Shown here piece after piece: positions 1 to 8,913 of a stretch of 51,081 nt of DNA. The stretch lies in contig CAJANL010000034.1 in NCBI GenBank assembly GCA_903941105.1, positions 1-51,081 on the forward strand, given 5' to 3'. The position numbers and the translations under genes are program-made. Below the pieces are notes generated by a model, which had not been told where the DNA came from, did no database searches, and saw only the letters and a list, made by a program, of their open reading frames with translations. Positions within the stretch are counted from its first letter, which is position 1. The number at the start of each line of letters is the position of its first letter. The stretch is from an uncultured Rhodospirillaceae bacterium (lineage in GTDB: Bacteria; Pseudomonadota; Alphaproteobacteria; Rhodospirillales; Magnetospirillaceae).

Positions 1-147
1 CCCTTCATCTCGTCACCCCCGCGAAGGCGGGGGTCCATGTTGGGGCAAGGACTGGCATTTGCCCCCATATGCTGTGTTGCCGGACGCATGGATTCCCGCC
101 TTCGCGGGAATGACGAAAGAAAAGTCGAATTTTTCCGCACCCTGTTA
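1..147. repeat. MITE-like element, copy A (cut by window start)
   Basis: Copy A of a dispersed ~175-bp element also found at 34470-34645, 38987-39160 and 50832-50960. Its right end is the terminal inverted repeat TTTTCCGCACCCTGT followed by TA at 146-147. Inside are two palindromic modules, at about 19-33 and 92-113, of the type ATTCCC-N8-GGGAAT and its GC-rich variant. The left terminal repeat lies outside the window. It ends about 20 bp from the stop codon of the Lon-like gene. Confidence 0.85.
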
Positions 148-168
148 ACCTTTATGATTTCGCCCTCC

Positions 169-2583
169 TCAGTGCCCGTTGCGGCCGTTGCCGTAGGGAA
201 CGCGCGGGCGGCCCATGTCCTCCGCCTTGCGAGCGAAGTGGAGCAGGCGGCCGGCGACCTTGCGGTTGACGGTGCCCGGCGGGAATTCCCCTTTGGCGTC
301 GGCCTCGCCGGCCGCGATGCCGGTCAGCAGCTCGATGCCTTGGTCGATGGTCTCCACCGGCCAGACATGGAACAGGCCCTTGCCGCAGGCTTCGACCACG
401 TCGCGGCGCAGCATCAGGTGCCGGACATTGGCGGCGGGGATCATCACCCCCTGCTCGCCGCTCAGGCCGCGCGCCCGACACAGGTCGAAGAAGCCCTCGA
501 CCTTCTCGTTGACGCCGCCGATGGCCTGGACGCGGCCGAACTGATCCACCGACCCGGTGACGGCGATGTTCTGGCGCAATGGCAGGTCGGCCAGCGCCGA
601 CAGCAGGGCGTACAGCTCGGTCGACGAGGCCGAATCGCCCTCGATGCCGCCGTAGGACTGCTCGAAGACCAGGCTGGCGGCCAGCGACAGCGGCTGGTCG
701 GCGGCGAAGCGCGACGACAGGAAGGACGACAGGATCAGCACGCCCTTGCCGTGGATCGGCCCGCCCAGTTGGACCTCGCGCTCGATGTCCACCACCTCGC
801 CGCGGCCGAAGCGCACCCGGGCGGTGATGCGGCTGGGGCGGCCGAAGCTGAAGCGGCCCAGTTCGAGCACCGCCAGCCCGTTGATCTGGCCGACCACGAC
901 GCCCTCGGTGTCGATGTGGACCGTGCCGTGGCCGATCTCCTGCTGCACCCGTTCCCGCACCCGGTCGAGCCGGTAGATGGAGGCGGCGATGGCCTGTTCC
1001 ACATGGGCGGCGGTGACCAGTCCGGCATCCTGGCGCCGTGCCCAGTAATCGGCCTCGCGCACCAGATCGGCGATGCTGGCCATGTGGGTGGAGAGCTGGC
1101 CGGAATCCTCGACATCGCGCGAGGCCTGCTCGACGATGCGGGCCACCGCGCCGCGGTCGAGCGCCCGCAGGTCCTCCTTGCGCACCAGGGTGGCCAGCGA
1201 GCGGGCCAGCGCCAGGGTGTTGGCCTGCGAACGCTCCATGCGCCAGTCGAAGTCGGCCGAGACCTTGAACAGCTCGTTGAACTCGGGGTCGTTGTGCGAC
1301 AGCAGGTAGTACAGCATGGGGTCGCCGATCAGCACCACCTTGATGTCGAGCGGAATGGGTTCGGGTTCCAGCCGCACCGTGCTCATCAGCCCCACCGATT
1401 GGCCGGGTGATTCGATGGCCACCTGGCGGGCCCGCAGGGACCGCTTGAGGTCATCCCAGGCGAAGGGCTGCGTCAGCAGCTTGTGGGCGTCCATCACCAG
1501 ATAGCCGCCATTGGCCTTGTGCAGGCTGCCCGGCTTGATGAGGTTGAAGTCGGTGATCAAGGCGCCGAACTGGGCGAAATGCTCGACGCGGCCGATGAGG
1601 TTGGGCTGGGTCGGATAGTCCTCGAACACCACCGGCGCGCCCCGGCCCTCGCCGTTGTTGACCAGAAGGTTGACCCGGTAGCGCCGGAAGCCGCTGCTGC
1701 GGCTCTCCTTGCGCCGGCGTGGCTTCGGTTCGTCGTCTTCCAGGAAATCGCCCAGGTTGTCGGCCACGTCGCGCGCCATGGCGTCGAGAAAGTCGATCAC
1801 CGCCGGCAGGTCGGCGAAGCGTTCCTTCAACTCGTCCATCTGGTGCGAGATGGCGAAGGCGGCCACCTCCTGATCCAATTCGCGGATGCGGGCGCGGGTC
1901 TCGCGCTCCCACTGCGGGAACTGCTTGAGGGCGGCCTCCAGCCGCTCTTGATAGCCGATCATCACCGTCTTGCGGGAGTCCTGGTCGGCCTCGGGCAATT
2001 GCTTGAAGTCGTCGGGCGAGATCACCTCGCCGTCCTGGGTGGGGGCCAGCGCCAGACCGACCGGCGTACGCATCAGCGTGACGCTGTGCAGGGCGGCATC
2101 GCGCTGGATGTCCTCGACCACCTTCTCCTGGCGCTCCTTCAGCTGTTCCTCGACGCCCTGCTTGCGGGTGCGGTACTCCTCGGCATCGAAGGCGGCGGGC
2201 AGCGCCATGGCCAGCTCGTCCACCAGCTCGTCCATGTCGCGCTTGAAGCGGCCGGCGCGGCCGGCGGGCAGGCGGATGGCGCGGGCCTTGTGGCTTTCCG
2301 CGAAATTGTTGACGTAGATCCAGTCGTCGGGCACCGGCTGGTCGGCGGCGGCCTGGCCGAGCGACTGCATCACCAGGCTGCGGCGACCGGTACCCTCGCT
2401 GCCCAGGGCGAACAGGTTGAAGCCGCGGTGGCGCATGCCGATGGCGAAGCGGATGGCCTCGACGGCGCGCTCCTGGCCCACCGGCTCGTCGAAGTCCGGC
2501 AGCTCGGCGGTGCTGGCGAAGGGCAGGTCGTCGGGGTCACAGGCGCGATAGAGCGAGGACGTCGGCAGAGATGAAGGCGGCAT
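169..2583 (-). CDS. Lon-like ATP-dependent protease (AAA_32 / Lon_C type)
   Basis: Predicted cytoplasmic ATP-dependent serine protease of 804 residues. Residues 61-69 (GSEGTGRRS) form a Walker-A-like loop with Arg-Arg where Lys-Ser/Thr is usual, as in the AAA_32 Lon-like family. The C-terminal Lon protease domain carries the Ser-Lys dyad: Ser651 in GDSAS and Lys694 in NEKVEG, 43 residues apart as in classical Lon. There is no N-terminal LON substrate-binding domain, so this is the Lon-like family and not housekeeping Lon. The ATG at 2583 follows the zincin gene by 12 bp on the same strand, so the two proteases probably form an operon. The substrate is unknown. Confidence 0.9.
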   Translation of the reverse strand: MPPSSLPTSSLYRACDPDDLPFASTAELPDFDEPVGQERAVEAIRFAIGMRHRGFNLFALGSEGTGRRSLVMQSLGQAAADQPVPDDWIYVNNFAESHKARAIRLPAGRAGRFKRDMDELVDELAMALPAAFDAEEYRTRKQGVEEQLKERQEKVVEDIQRDAALHSVTLMRTPVGLALAPTQDGEVISPDDFKQLPEADQDSRKTVMIGYQERLEAALKQFPQWERETRARIRELDQEVAAFAISHQMDELKERFADLPAVIDFLDAMARDVADNLGDFLEDDEPKPRRRKESRSSGFRRYRVNLLVNNGEGRGAPVVFEDYPTQPNLIGRVEHFAQFGALITDFNLIKPGSLHKANGGYLVMDAHKLLTQPFAWDDLKRSLRARQVAIESPGQSVGLMSTVRLEPEPIPLDIKVVLIGDPMLYYLLSHNDPEFNELFKVSADFDWRMERSQANTLALARSLATLVRKEDLRALDRGAVARIVEQASRDVEDSGQLSTHMASIADLVREADYWARRQDAGLVTAAHVEQAIAASIYRLDRVRERVQQEIGHGTVHIDTEGVVVGQINGLAVLELGRFSFGRPSRITARVRFGRGEVVDIEREVQLGGPIHGKGVLILSSFLSSRFAADQPLSLAASLVFEQSYGGIEGDSASSTELYALLSALADLPLRQNIAVTGSVDQFGRVQAIGGVNEKVEGFFDLCRARGLSGEQGVMIPAANVRHLMLRRDVVEACGKGLFHVWPVETIDQGIELLTGIAAGEADAKGEFPPGTVNRKVAGRLLHFARKAEDMGRPRVPYGNGRNGH

Positions 2584-2595
2584 TACCGTTCCTGT

Positions 2596-3003
2596 TCAGG
2601 CCTCGTCCTCGATGCGCTCCATGTCGTCGTCACTGAAGCCGAAGTGGTGGCCGATCTCGTGAATGAGGACGTGTTTTACCAGCGTCGTCAAGTCTTCACC
2701 GGATTCGCACCAGTAGTCGAGGATGGGCCGGCGGTAGAGCAGGATCATGTCGACGTCCATGGGCGTATTGGCGAAGCTCTTGTCATCGAGCGCGGTGCCG
2801 CGATAAAGGCCGAGGATGTCGAACGGGCTTTCCAGCTCCATTTCCTGCTCGGTCTCGTCGTCGGGAAAATCCTCGACACGGATGGCGACGTCGGCGGCGA
2901 AGCGGCGCAGCTCGTCGGGAATTTCGGCGAAGGCGGCCTGGGCGATGGTTTCCAGGTCGGCCAGCGAGGGCGGTACGTTGTGGGGAGGGATCAATCTGCT
3001 CAT
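2596..3003 (-). CDS. Small zincin metallopeptidase family protein
   Basis: A 135-residue protein of the zincin_1 (DUF1025-type) family. The zinc-binding HEIGHH motif is at residues 115-120, followed by FGFSDDDMERIEDE, a typical end for this family, whose role is not established. The N-terminal part is acidic and unremarkable. It starts at ATG 3003 and is the upstream member of a likely two-gene operon with the Lon-like protease (12 bp gap). It diverges from the pterin dehydratase gene at 3075, so the 71-bp gap must hold both promoters. Confidence 0.85.
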   Translation of the reverse strand: MSRLIPPHNVPPSLADLETIAQAAFAEIPDELRRFAADVAIRVEDFPDDETEQEMELESPFDILGLYRGTALDDKSFANTPMDVDMILLYRRPILDYWCESGEDLTTLVKHVLIHEIGHHFGFSDDDMERIEDEA

Positions 3004-3074
3004 GACGGAATGTTACCTCAGCCTTGATGGCGGTGCCAGACGCACCCATTCCTTAAGGTAAGGAGGATCCCATC

Positions 3075-3380
3075 ATGTCCGAAATCCTGTCCGGCGCGTC
3101 GCGCGCCGCCGCGTTGCTCGGCCTCTCCGGCTGGAGCGAACGGGACGACCGCGATGCCATCTTCAAGTCCTTTCGCTTCCGCGACTTCTCCGAGGCGTTT
3201 TCCTTCATGACCCGGGTGGCGCTGGCGGCGGAGCGCATGAACCATCATCCCGAATGGTCCAATGTCTACAACCGTATCGAGATCACCCTGGCGACCCATG
3301 ATGCCGGCGGCCTGACCGACCGCGACATCCGCCTCGCCAAGGCCATCGAGGACGCTGCCGGCTGCTTCCACCCGGCGTGA
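3075..3380 (+). CDS. phhB: 4a-hydroxytetrahydrobiopterin dehydratase (PCD/DCoH family)
   Basis: A 101-residue pterin-4a-carbinolamine dehydratase, which dehydrates 4a-hydroxytetrahydropterin during recycling of the phenylalanine hydroxylase cofactor. The family signature is complete: His57-His58-Pro59 (NHHPEW), then His75 in ATHDAGG and the following TDRD. The length is normal for the family. The start at 3075 is supported by an almost ideal AGGAGGA at 3061-3067, 7 bp upstream. No phenylalanine hydroxylase is in the window, so the pterin role here is family knowledge only; many bacterial PCDs act in molybdopterin or other pterin metabolism. Confidence 0.9.
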   Translation: MSEILSGASRAAALLGLSGWSERDDRDAIFKSFRFRDFSEAFSFMTRVALAAERMNHHPEWSNVYNRIEITLATHDAGGLTDRDIRLAKAIEDAAGCFHPA

Positions 3381-3460
3381 GGCCGCGCACGGGGTGCGGA
3401 CTCCCATTGTTCCCTTTTGAGAGCGGGCGTAAGCTGTCGGTAAGGAGTTGACGGGAGGGC

Positions 3461-3949
3461 GTGATGGCGACGGGCATTCCAGCCAGCGGTTCGGCAGCGG
3501 ATATACGCGCCGCGACCGCTGCGGTGCGCCCGAACGCCGCCACGGCCGCCCAGGTCGCCGCCGCCGCCCTTCCGGTGCAGGCCGTTCTCTCCGTCCGTCC
3601 CGACGCCGCCCGGTTCGACCGCGCCCTTTCGGCATGGAAGGCCGACCGGCGAGCCATCGCCGGCGACGACGATCGCCGTTCAGCCGGCGAGGGCGGCGGC
3701 CTGGACCGCAGCGGCGAGCGACGGGGCGAGGGTGGCGCAGCCTTCACCGCCTTTCTCGCCCAGTCGTTCGGCCAGTCGTTCGGCCAGTCGTCCGGCAAGG
3801 CCGGCGAGGCGCATCCGTCGCCATCGGTGCAGCAGGCGGGCGTTGCGGCCTATCGTCGCACGGCCGCCGCCAATGCGGCGGGGCCGGCGCCGATCGAGAC
3901 GGTGCTGCCGCCGCTGTCGGCGGGGCGTGCCCTCGACCTGACGGTCTAG
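3461..3949 (+). CDS. Alanine-rich protein of unknown function
   Basis: A 162-residue open frame with no domain I recognise. It is low-complexity (Ala, Arg, Gly, Ser) with no signal peptide or membrane segment. Residues near 100-112 read QSFGQSFGQSSG, encoded by a 12-bp unit repeated three times at 3761-3796. It starts at GTG 3461 or ATG 3464, behind AAGGAG at 3442-3446 and GGGAGGG at 3453-3459. High-GC codon bias is kept throughout. Being real is favoured by the ribosome site and the lack of a competing gene on the other strand. Confidence 0.5.
   Translation: MMATGIPASGSAADIRAATAAVRPNAATAAQVAAAALPVQAVLSVRPDAARFDRALSAWKADRRAIAGDDDRRSAGEGGGLDRSGERRGEGGAAFTAFLAQSFGQSFGQSSGKAGEAHPSPSVQQAGVAAYRRTAAANAAGPAPIETVLPPLSAGRALDLTV
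3761..3796. repeat. 12-bp tandem repeat, three units, in-frame
   Basis: CAGTCGTTCGGC occurs twice exactly and a third time with one change. Each unit encodes Gln-Ser-Phe/Ser-Gly. The unit length is a multiple of three, so copy-number change would not break the frame. Confidence 0.9.
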
Positions 3950-4191
3950 GGCCGCCTTACAGCTAGTCCATCCGATTTCAAGTTTCCTCTCTGGTGGAGG
4001 TGGAATCGGAGCACTACATACGGATTGTATCGACGGGAGCGCGGATGTGCTCACAGTGACCCGTGTCATTCGATCGGGTCTGCACCTGAGGCGTATTGCG
4101 TGAGGCTGACGGGCATGACGGCATAATGACAGGCCGATAAATTGGTTGCTTGTCCGCCCAAATCCGACTATGCAAAAAGGAAAATCTAGCC

Positions 4192-4644
4192 ATGCCTGAT
4201 ATAGCGGACAAGCCGCGCAGCCCTGAGATCTCCCCCAGAAAGCAGTCAAAGACAATGGACGCAACAAACGAAACTAAACCCCGGCCGGTGAACCGCGCCA
4301 ACGACACGGATCGTCGGGTTGGTGCTCGCATTCGTGAGCGTCGCATCATGCTCGGCCTGTCGCAGCAACAGATGGCCGACTTGATCGGCGTCACTTATCA
4401 ACAGGCACACAAGTACGAGCGCGGGATCAACCGCATCTCGGCCGGGCGGCTCTACGAAATCGCCCAGGTTCTTGGCGTGCCGGTGGGCTACTTCTTCGAG
4501 GGAATCGAGAACCAGCGGGCTCCCGACCTCACCACCCGCCAGCGCATGTGCCTGGAACTGGCGCGCAACTTCTCCAGCATCGGCAACGAGAAGCACCAGG
4601 AAGCGCTGTCGCAACTCGCGCGCGCGCTGGCGTCGGAAGGCTGA
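4192..4644 (+). CDS. Xre/Cro-CI family transcriptional regulator
   Basis: A 150-residue helix-turn-helix protein. Residues about 43-100 form an HTH_3 domain (VGARIRERRIMLGLSQQQMADLIGV then TYQQAHKYERGINRISAGRLYEIA, quoted in two parts). This belongs to a widespread alphaproteobacterial group of single-domain regulators. The first 40 residues are polar and probably disordered. The start at ATG 4192 is preferred because of AAAAAGG at 4174-4180; a TTG at 4150 lies upstream in frame and another ATG at 4255. Target genes are unknown. It stands alone, with 242 bp upstream and 448 bp before nrdJ. Confidence 0.85.
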   Translation: MPDIADKPRSPEISPRKQSKTMDATNETKPRPVNRANDTDRRVGARIRERRIMLGLSQQQMADLIGVTYQQAHKYERGINRISAGRLYEIAQVLGVPVGYFFEGIENQRAPDLTTRQRMCLELARNFSSIGNEKHQEALSQLARALASEG

Positions 4645-5092
4645 GGATCGTCCTGCCCGTCCGGGTAGGTATGCCGGTTCGCACGAGGGTGAGGGTGACG
4701 GGCGCCGCTCGGCATTCCTCACCCGGTCCCTCTCCCGCAGGGAGGGGTGGCCATGGTCGTGCGGCGATACCTCAGCATCGCCCGCCAACCCCCCGTTCCC
4801 ATTGAAGAAGTTGCCTTGTCTGTGGATAAGCCTGTGGATTGTGCCACGGGACACGGCTGAATGTCCCATGCCGCCCCCTGGTTTGTCCACAGATGTGGGC
4901 AACACGTCTTCCGCCGCACCATCCGCGGGCTTGTGCTGTGGATGGATTTGTGGAAACATATGTAGAACATTGAAATTGACGGCGGCCGGCTGCCCTCCGT
5001 AAACTCCCGACCGTCCAGGGACCATCGTTGGCTATTCTTTGAAGCGGCGCCATGCCCCGGCGGACAGGGGGCGGCGCCGGAGGGCGTGCGGC
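4645..5092. other. Intergenic region upstream of nrdJ
   Basis: This 448-bp stretch holds no convincing gene. About 4725-4745 contains a CCCTC...GGGAGGG hairpin that may end the Xre transcript. From 4821 to 4957 there is a cluster of DnaA-box-like sequences (annotated separately). I looked for a cobalamin riboswitch ahead of this B12-dependent enzyme and did not find a convincing B12 box. Confidence 0.6.
4821..4957. promoter_or_regulatory. Cluster of five DnaA-box-like 9-mers upstream of nrdJ
   Basis: TGTGGATAA at 4821-4829 is a perfect DnaA box (reverse complement of TTATCCACA). TTGTCCACA at 4883-4891 has one mismatch. TGTGGATTG (4833-4841), TGTGGATGG (4937-4945) and TGTGGAAAC (4949-4957) keep the TGTGG core with about two changes each. 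Four of them form two direct pairs at 12-bp spacing. The palindromic stretch ACATATGTAG at 4956-4965 loosely resembles half of an NrdR box. DnaA control of ribonucleotide reductase is known for E. coli nrdAB; its presence here is inferred. Confidence 0.6.
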
Positions 5093-7408
5093 ATGACACA
5101 GGTGGCGTCCATTTCCCAGCAGATCTGGGATATGAAGTACCGGCTGAAGGGCGCCGACGGCGAAGCTGTGGACAAGACCATCGAGGACAGCTGGCGTCGC
5201 GTCGCCCGTACCCTGGCGGCCGGCGAAGCCGACGCCCCCCTGTGGGAGCAGCGCTTCTTCGAGGCCATGGAGGATTTCCAGGTGCTGCCGGCCGGCCGCA
5301 TCCTGTCGGGCGCCGGCACCGACCGGCGGGTGACGCTGTTCAACTGCTTCGTCATGGGCGACATCCCCGACGACATGGCCGGCATCTTCGAGCATCTCAA
5401 GGAAGCCGCGCTGACCATGCAGCAGGGCGGCGGCATCGGCTATGACTTCTCGACGCTCAGGCCCAAGGGCGCCCCGGTCAAGGGGGTGGGGGCGGATGCC
5501 TCGGGGCCGCTGTCGTTCATGGATGTGTGGGACGCCATGTGCCGCACCATCATGAGCGCCGGCTCGCGACGCGGCGCCATGATGGCCACCATGCGGTGCG
5601 ACCACCCCGACATCGAGGCCTTCGTCGACGCCAAACGCGAGGCCGGGCGGCTGCGCATGTTCAATCTTTCGGTGCTGGTGACCGACGCCTTCATGCAGGC
5701 GGTACGCCAGGACGCCGCCTGGGAGCTGACCTTCAAGGGCGTCACCTACCGCAGCCTGCCGGCGCGCGACTTGTGGAACAAGATCATGCGCGCCACCTAC
5801 GCCTATGCCGAGCCGGGGGTGATCTTCATCGACCGCATCAACCGGCTCAACAATCTTTGGTACTGTGAGGACATCCACGCCACCAACCCCTGCGGCGAGC
5901 AGCCGCTGCCCGCCTATGGCGTCTGCCTGCTGGGCTCGATCAACCTGGCGCGGCTGGTGGAGCGGGCCTTCGAGTCCGACGCCCATCTCGACCTCGACCG
6001 GCTGGACGGGCTGGTGCGCACCGCCGTGCGCATGCTCGACAACGTCATCGACGTCTCCAACTATCCGCTGCCGCAGCATCGCCACGAGGCCGAGGCCAAG
6101 CGGCGCATCGGGCTCGGCATCACCGGGCTGGCCGACGCGCTGATCCTGTGCGGTGCCCGCTATGGCGGCCGCGAGGCCATCCGGCTGACCGAGCAGTGGC
6201 TGGCGGCGGTGCGCCGCGCCGCCTATCTCGCCTCGGCCGACCTGGCCGCCGAGAAGGGCAGCTTCCCACTGTTCGATCGCAACAAGTTTCTTGCCGGCGG
6301 GAATGTCGCCACCTTGGAGCCGGAGGTGCGCGAGGCCATCGCCGCCAAGGGCCTGCGCAATGCCCTGCTGACCTCCATCGCCCCCACCGGCACCATCTCG
6401 CTGTTCGCCGACAACGTCTCGTCGGGGCTGGAGCCGGTGTTCAGCTTCCACTACAGCCGCAGCGTGCTGCAACGCGATGGCACGCGGCGCGAGGAGGATG
6501 TCAGCGACTACGCCTACCGCCTGTTCCGCCGCCTGAAGGGCGAGACGGCGGCGCTGCCCGACTATTTCGTCGATGCCCAGACCCTGTCGCCCGGCGACCA
6601 TGTGGTGATGCAGGCGGCGGTGCAGAAATACATCGACTCGTCCATCTCGAAGACCATCAATGTGCCGGAAAGCATCGACTTCGAGTCCTTCAAGGATGTC
6701 TACACCCAGGCCCACGACCTGGGGTGCAAGGGCTGCACCACCTACCGGCCCAACGACGTCACCGGCGCCGTGCTGACCGCCAAGAAGGACTCGCCCCCGG
6801 TGGCCGAGCCGGAACTGCCGCTGGAGAAGCCCAAGGCCCGCCACGCCGACGCCTTCGAGGCCGGTTCCATCGTCCACCTGACGGCGCCGCTCGACCGGCC
6901 CGAGGCGCTGCCCGGCGCTACCTACAAGGTGCGCTGGCCGGAGAGCGAGCACGCCATGTACATCACCCTCAACGACATCATCCAGGATGGTCGGCGGCGG
7001 CCCTTCGAGGTGTTCATCAACTCGAAGAACATGGAGCATTTCGCCTGGACGGTCGGGCTGACCCGGATGATCTCGGCGGTGTTCCGCCGCGGCGGCGACA
7101 TCGCCTTCGTGGTCGAGGAGTTGAAGGCGGTCTTCGATCCGCGCGGCGGGCAGTGGGTGGGTGGCCGCTATGTGCCGTCGCTGCTGGCGGCCATCGGCGA
7201 GGTGTTCGAGCGCCACATGATCGCCATCGGCTTCCTGCCCGACCCCAAGGCGGCCCGCGAACCGCCGGAAGCCCGCGACGAGCAGAAGCGGGTGGTTAAC
7301 CTACCCGATTCCCGCCTGCGCACCTGCCCCAAATGCAGCCAGCCCAGCCTGCTGCGCTCGGAAGGCTGCGACACCTGCACCTCCTGCGGCTACTCGAAGT
7401 GCGGTTGA
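5093..7408 (+). CDS. nrdJ: Adenosylcobalamin-dependent (class II) ribonucleotide reductase
   Basis: A 771-residue B12-dependent ribonucleoside-diphosphate reductase, making deoxynucleotides independently of oxygen. Visible features are the N-terminal redox cysteine in FNCF (Cys85), the radical-site motif NPCGE with Cys267, the phosphate-loop motif APTGTIS near 430, and a C-terminal cysteine-rich tail starting CPKC at 745 and ending CTSCGYSKCG, which regenerates the active-site disulfide. No ATP-cone is evident at the N terminus. The ATG at 5093 is chosen because of GGAGGG at 5079-5084; an in-frame TTG at 5039 has no ribosome site. The upstream DnaA-box-like cluster may regulate it. Confidence 0.95.
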   Translation: MTQVASISQQIWDMKYRLKGADGEAVDKTIEDSWRRVARTLAAGEADAPLWEQRFFEAMEDFQVLPAGRILSGAGTDRRVTLFNCFVMGDIPDDMAGIFEHLKEAALTMQQGGGIGYDFSTLRPKGAPVKGVGADASGPLSFMDVWDAMCRTIMSAGSRRGAMMATMRCDHPDIEAFVDAKREAGRLRMFNLSVLVTDAFMQAVRQDAAWELTFKGVTYRSLPARDLWNKIMRATYAYAEPGVIFIDRINRLNNLWYCEDIHATNPCGEQPLPAYGVCLLGSINLARLVERAFESDAHLDLDRLDGLVRTAVRMLDNVIDVSNYPLPQHRHEAEAKRRIGLGITGLADALILCGARYGGREAIRLTEQWLAAVRRAAYLASADLAAEKGSFPLFDRNKFLAGGNVATLEPEVREAIAAKGLRNALLTSIAPTGTISLFADNVSSGLEPVFSFHYSRSVLQRDGTRREEDVSDYAYRLFRRLKGETAALPDYFVDAQTLSPGDHVVMQAAVQKYIDSSISKTINVPESIDFESFKDVYTQAHDLGCKGCTTYRPNDVTGAVLTAKKDSPPVAEPELPLEKPKARHADAFEAGSIVHLTAPLDRPEALPGATYKVRWPESEHAMYITLNDIIQDGRRRPFEVFINSKNMEHFAWTVGLTRMISAVFRRGGDIAFVVEELKAVFDPRGGQWVGGRYVPSLLAAIGEVFERHMIAIGFLPDPKAAREPPEARDEQKRVVNLPDSRLRTCPKCSQPSLLRSEGCDTCTSCGYSKCG

Positions 7409-7560
7409 TCTCCCCGTTGAGGCGCTCGATGGGGTTGGTCGAGTGCAACTTGATCCGATGGGCGGCAGGGACGGGCATGTAGGCCAGCACATCGGTCTCG
7501 GCCTCGTCCATCAGGCCGGACAAGGCATCGCGATGGGTGTTCGTCTCCGACCAAGCGGCG
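7409..7560 (-). pseudogene. IS256-family (mutator-type) transposase fragment
   Basis: Minus-strand translation gives LMDEAETDVLAYM followed by PAAHRIKLHSTNPIERLNGEI, a conserved segment of the IS256/mutator transposase C-terminal half. Similarity stops within one or two codons of the nrdJ stop codon (7406-7408), and the usual downstream segment is missing. No start, terminal repeats or complete frame remain, so it is a dead remnant. The similarity fades upstream beyond about 7560. Confidence 0.8.
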
Positions 7561-7654
7561 CTTCACGAAATCGCGCCACGGCGCGCCGAGAGCGTGGCCG
7601 ACGCGGTGTTCGGCGGCCAAGGTCGCCGGTCCGTCAAATGCCGAACCGCTCCAG

Positions 7655-8800
7655 CTAGGCCGCGACGCGGACCGCCCGCATCTCTCCCAGCACCAGCACC
7701 TCGGTCTCGGGGAAGCCGTTGAAGCGCGAGGCCAGCACGCTGGAATAGGCGCCGGTCAGCTCGATCTCGATCCAGTCGCCCTCGCAGACGTCGTCGGGCA
7801 GCGGATAGGGTCCATCCATGGTGTCGATGGAATCGCAGGTGGGGCCGTGCAGGGCAAAGGCCGCCGCCGCGATGCGGGACGGTGCATTGGGGCGGACCAG
7901 ACGGATCGGATGGACGCTGGGCATCCACTTCAGCTCGCCCAACAGGCCATAATAGCCATCGTTGATATGCAGGGTGGTGCCCTTGCGCAGCTCGACCCGC
8001 ACCAGCACCGAGGCGGCCGGTGCGGCAAGCAGGCGGCCGGGCTCGCACTGAAAGACGCCGCGATAGTGCGGGAACCGATGGTCAAGCGCCCGCCTGGCGG
8101 CGGCGACGCAGGCGACGAAGCTGGGCTCGTCGCCCCGGAAGGCGGTGGGGAAGCCGCCGCCGATGTCGACCATGGCCGGCACCACGCCGGCATCGAGGGC
8201 CGCCGCGCAGGCCATTTCGGTGGCGACGAAATAGGCCTCGGCGTCCTCGCATTGCGAGCCGACATGAAAGGTGATACCGACCCGGTAGCCGCGTGTCGCC
8301 GCCAGCCGCAGCAGGCGCGACGCCTCGGCGCCGTCGCAGCCGAATTTGCCGTCGAGCGGCAGCTTGGCGCGGTCGTTGGGCACCGCGATGCGCACCACCG
8401 GCAGGATGCCGCGATCGTCGCCGGTGGCCTCGGCGATCTTGTCCAACTCGCGCTCGCAGTCGAAGGCGAAGGTGCGAACGCCACGGCCATAGGCTTCGGC
8501 CATGTGGTCGAGGCGCTTGACCGGGTTCATGTAATGCAACACGGCCTCGGGCACCACCGCCTGCACGGTGCGGATCTCGTGGATCGAAGCCACGTCGAAA
8601 TGGCGGATGCCGGCCTCGGCCAACGCCTCCAGCAGGTCGGGCCGATCGCAGACCTTGACGGCATAGGCGACGTCGCCGGGAAAAACGCGCAACGCCTCGG
8701 CGGCGGCGCGTCTCGCTTCATGCGGGCGCGACAGCAGCAGCGGCTCGATGGGCCGAAGCGCGGAAACGACCGCTTCCGCGGTCAGAAAACGATGGGTCAT
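7655..8800 (-). CDS. Ornithine/arginine-type PLP decarboxylase (group III, alanine-racemase fold)
   Basis: A 381-residue PLP-dependent decarboxylase, most like bacterial ornithine decarboxylase that makes putrescine. The Schiff-base lysine is Lys49 in YAVKVC. Other family motifs are HVGSQ (179-183), the PLP-phosphate loop GGGFP (214-218), CEPGR (252-256), DGYYG (281-285) and the substrate-site cysteine in TCDSID (Cys322). The start ATG 8800 lies just behind GGGGGCG; an in-frame ATG at 8812 is possible. It diverges from the lysine-rich RHH gene at 8982. Lysine or dual ornithine/lysine specificity cannot be excluded. Confidence 0.9.
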   Translation of the reverse strand: MTHRFLTAEAVVSALRPIEPLLLSRPHEARRAAAEALRVFPGDVAYAVKVCDRPDLLEALAEAGIRHFDVASIHEIRTVQAVVPEAVLHYMNPVKRLDHMAEAYGRGVRTFAFDCERELDKIAEATGDDRGILPVVRIAVPNDRAKLPLDGKFGCDGAEASRLLRLAATRGYRVGITFHVGSQCEDAEAYFVATEMACAAALDAGVVPAMVDIGGGFPTAFRGDEPSFVACVAAARRALDHRFPHYRGVFQCEPGRLLAAPAASVLVRVELRKGTTLHINDGYYGLLGELKWMPSVHPIRLVRPNAPSRIAAAAFALHGPTCDSIDTMDGPYPLPDDVCEGDWIEIELTGAYSSVLASRFNGFPETEVLVLGEMRAVRVAA

Positions 8801-8913
8801 GGTCGCCCCCATAGGGATATGTGGGAAACCAGCCTCGCCTCTGCCGTGCGGAACGCCGTGCTTTGGTCTGCCTGGAACGGCCAAATATGTCATTCGAGGG
8901 ATGAAAGTCAACC

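Noticed and set aside
4956-4970. NrdR box upstream of nrdJ.
   Set aside because: Only ACATATGTAG resembles half of the 16-bp consensus and no second box at helical spacing was seen.
4645-5092. Cobalamin riboswitch ahead of the B12-dependent nrdJ.
   Set aside because: No convincing B12-box or paired adenosylcobalamin aptamer pattern was found; the region is dominated by DnaA-box-like sites.
4772-7216. Very long minus-strand open frame opposite nrdJ, and similar ones opposite mscS, gyrB, dnaN and acnB.
   Set aside because: These are antisense shadows caused by high-GC codon bias; they are His/Gln/Asp-rich with no domains, while the opposite strand carries complete known proteins.
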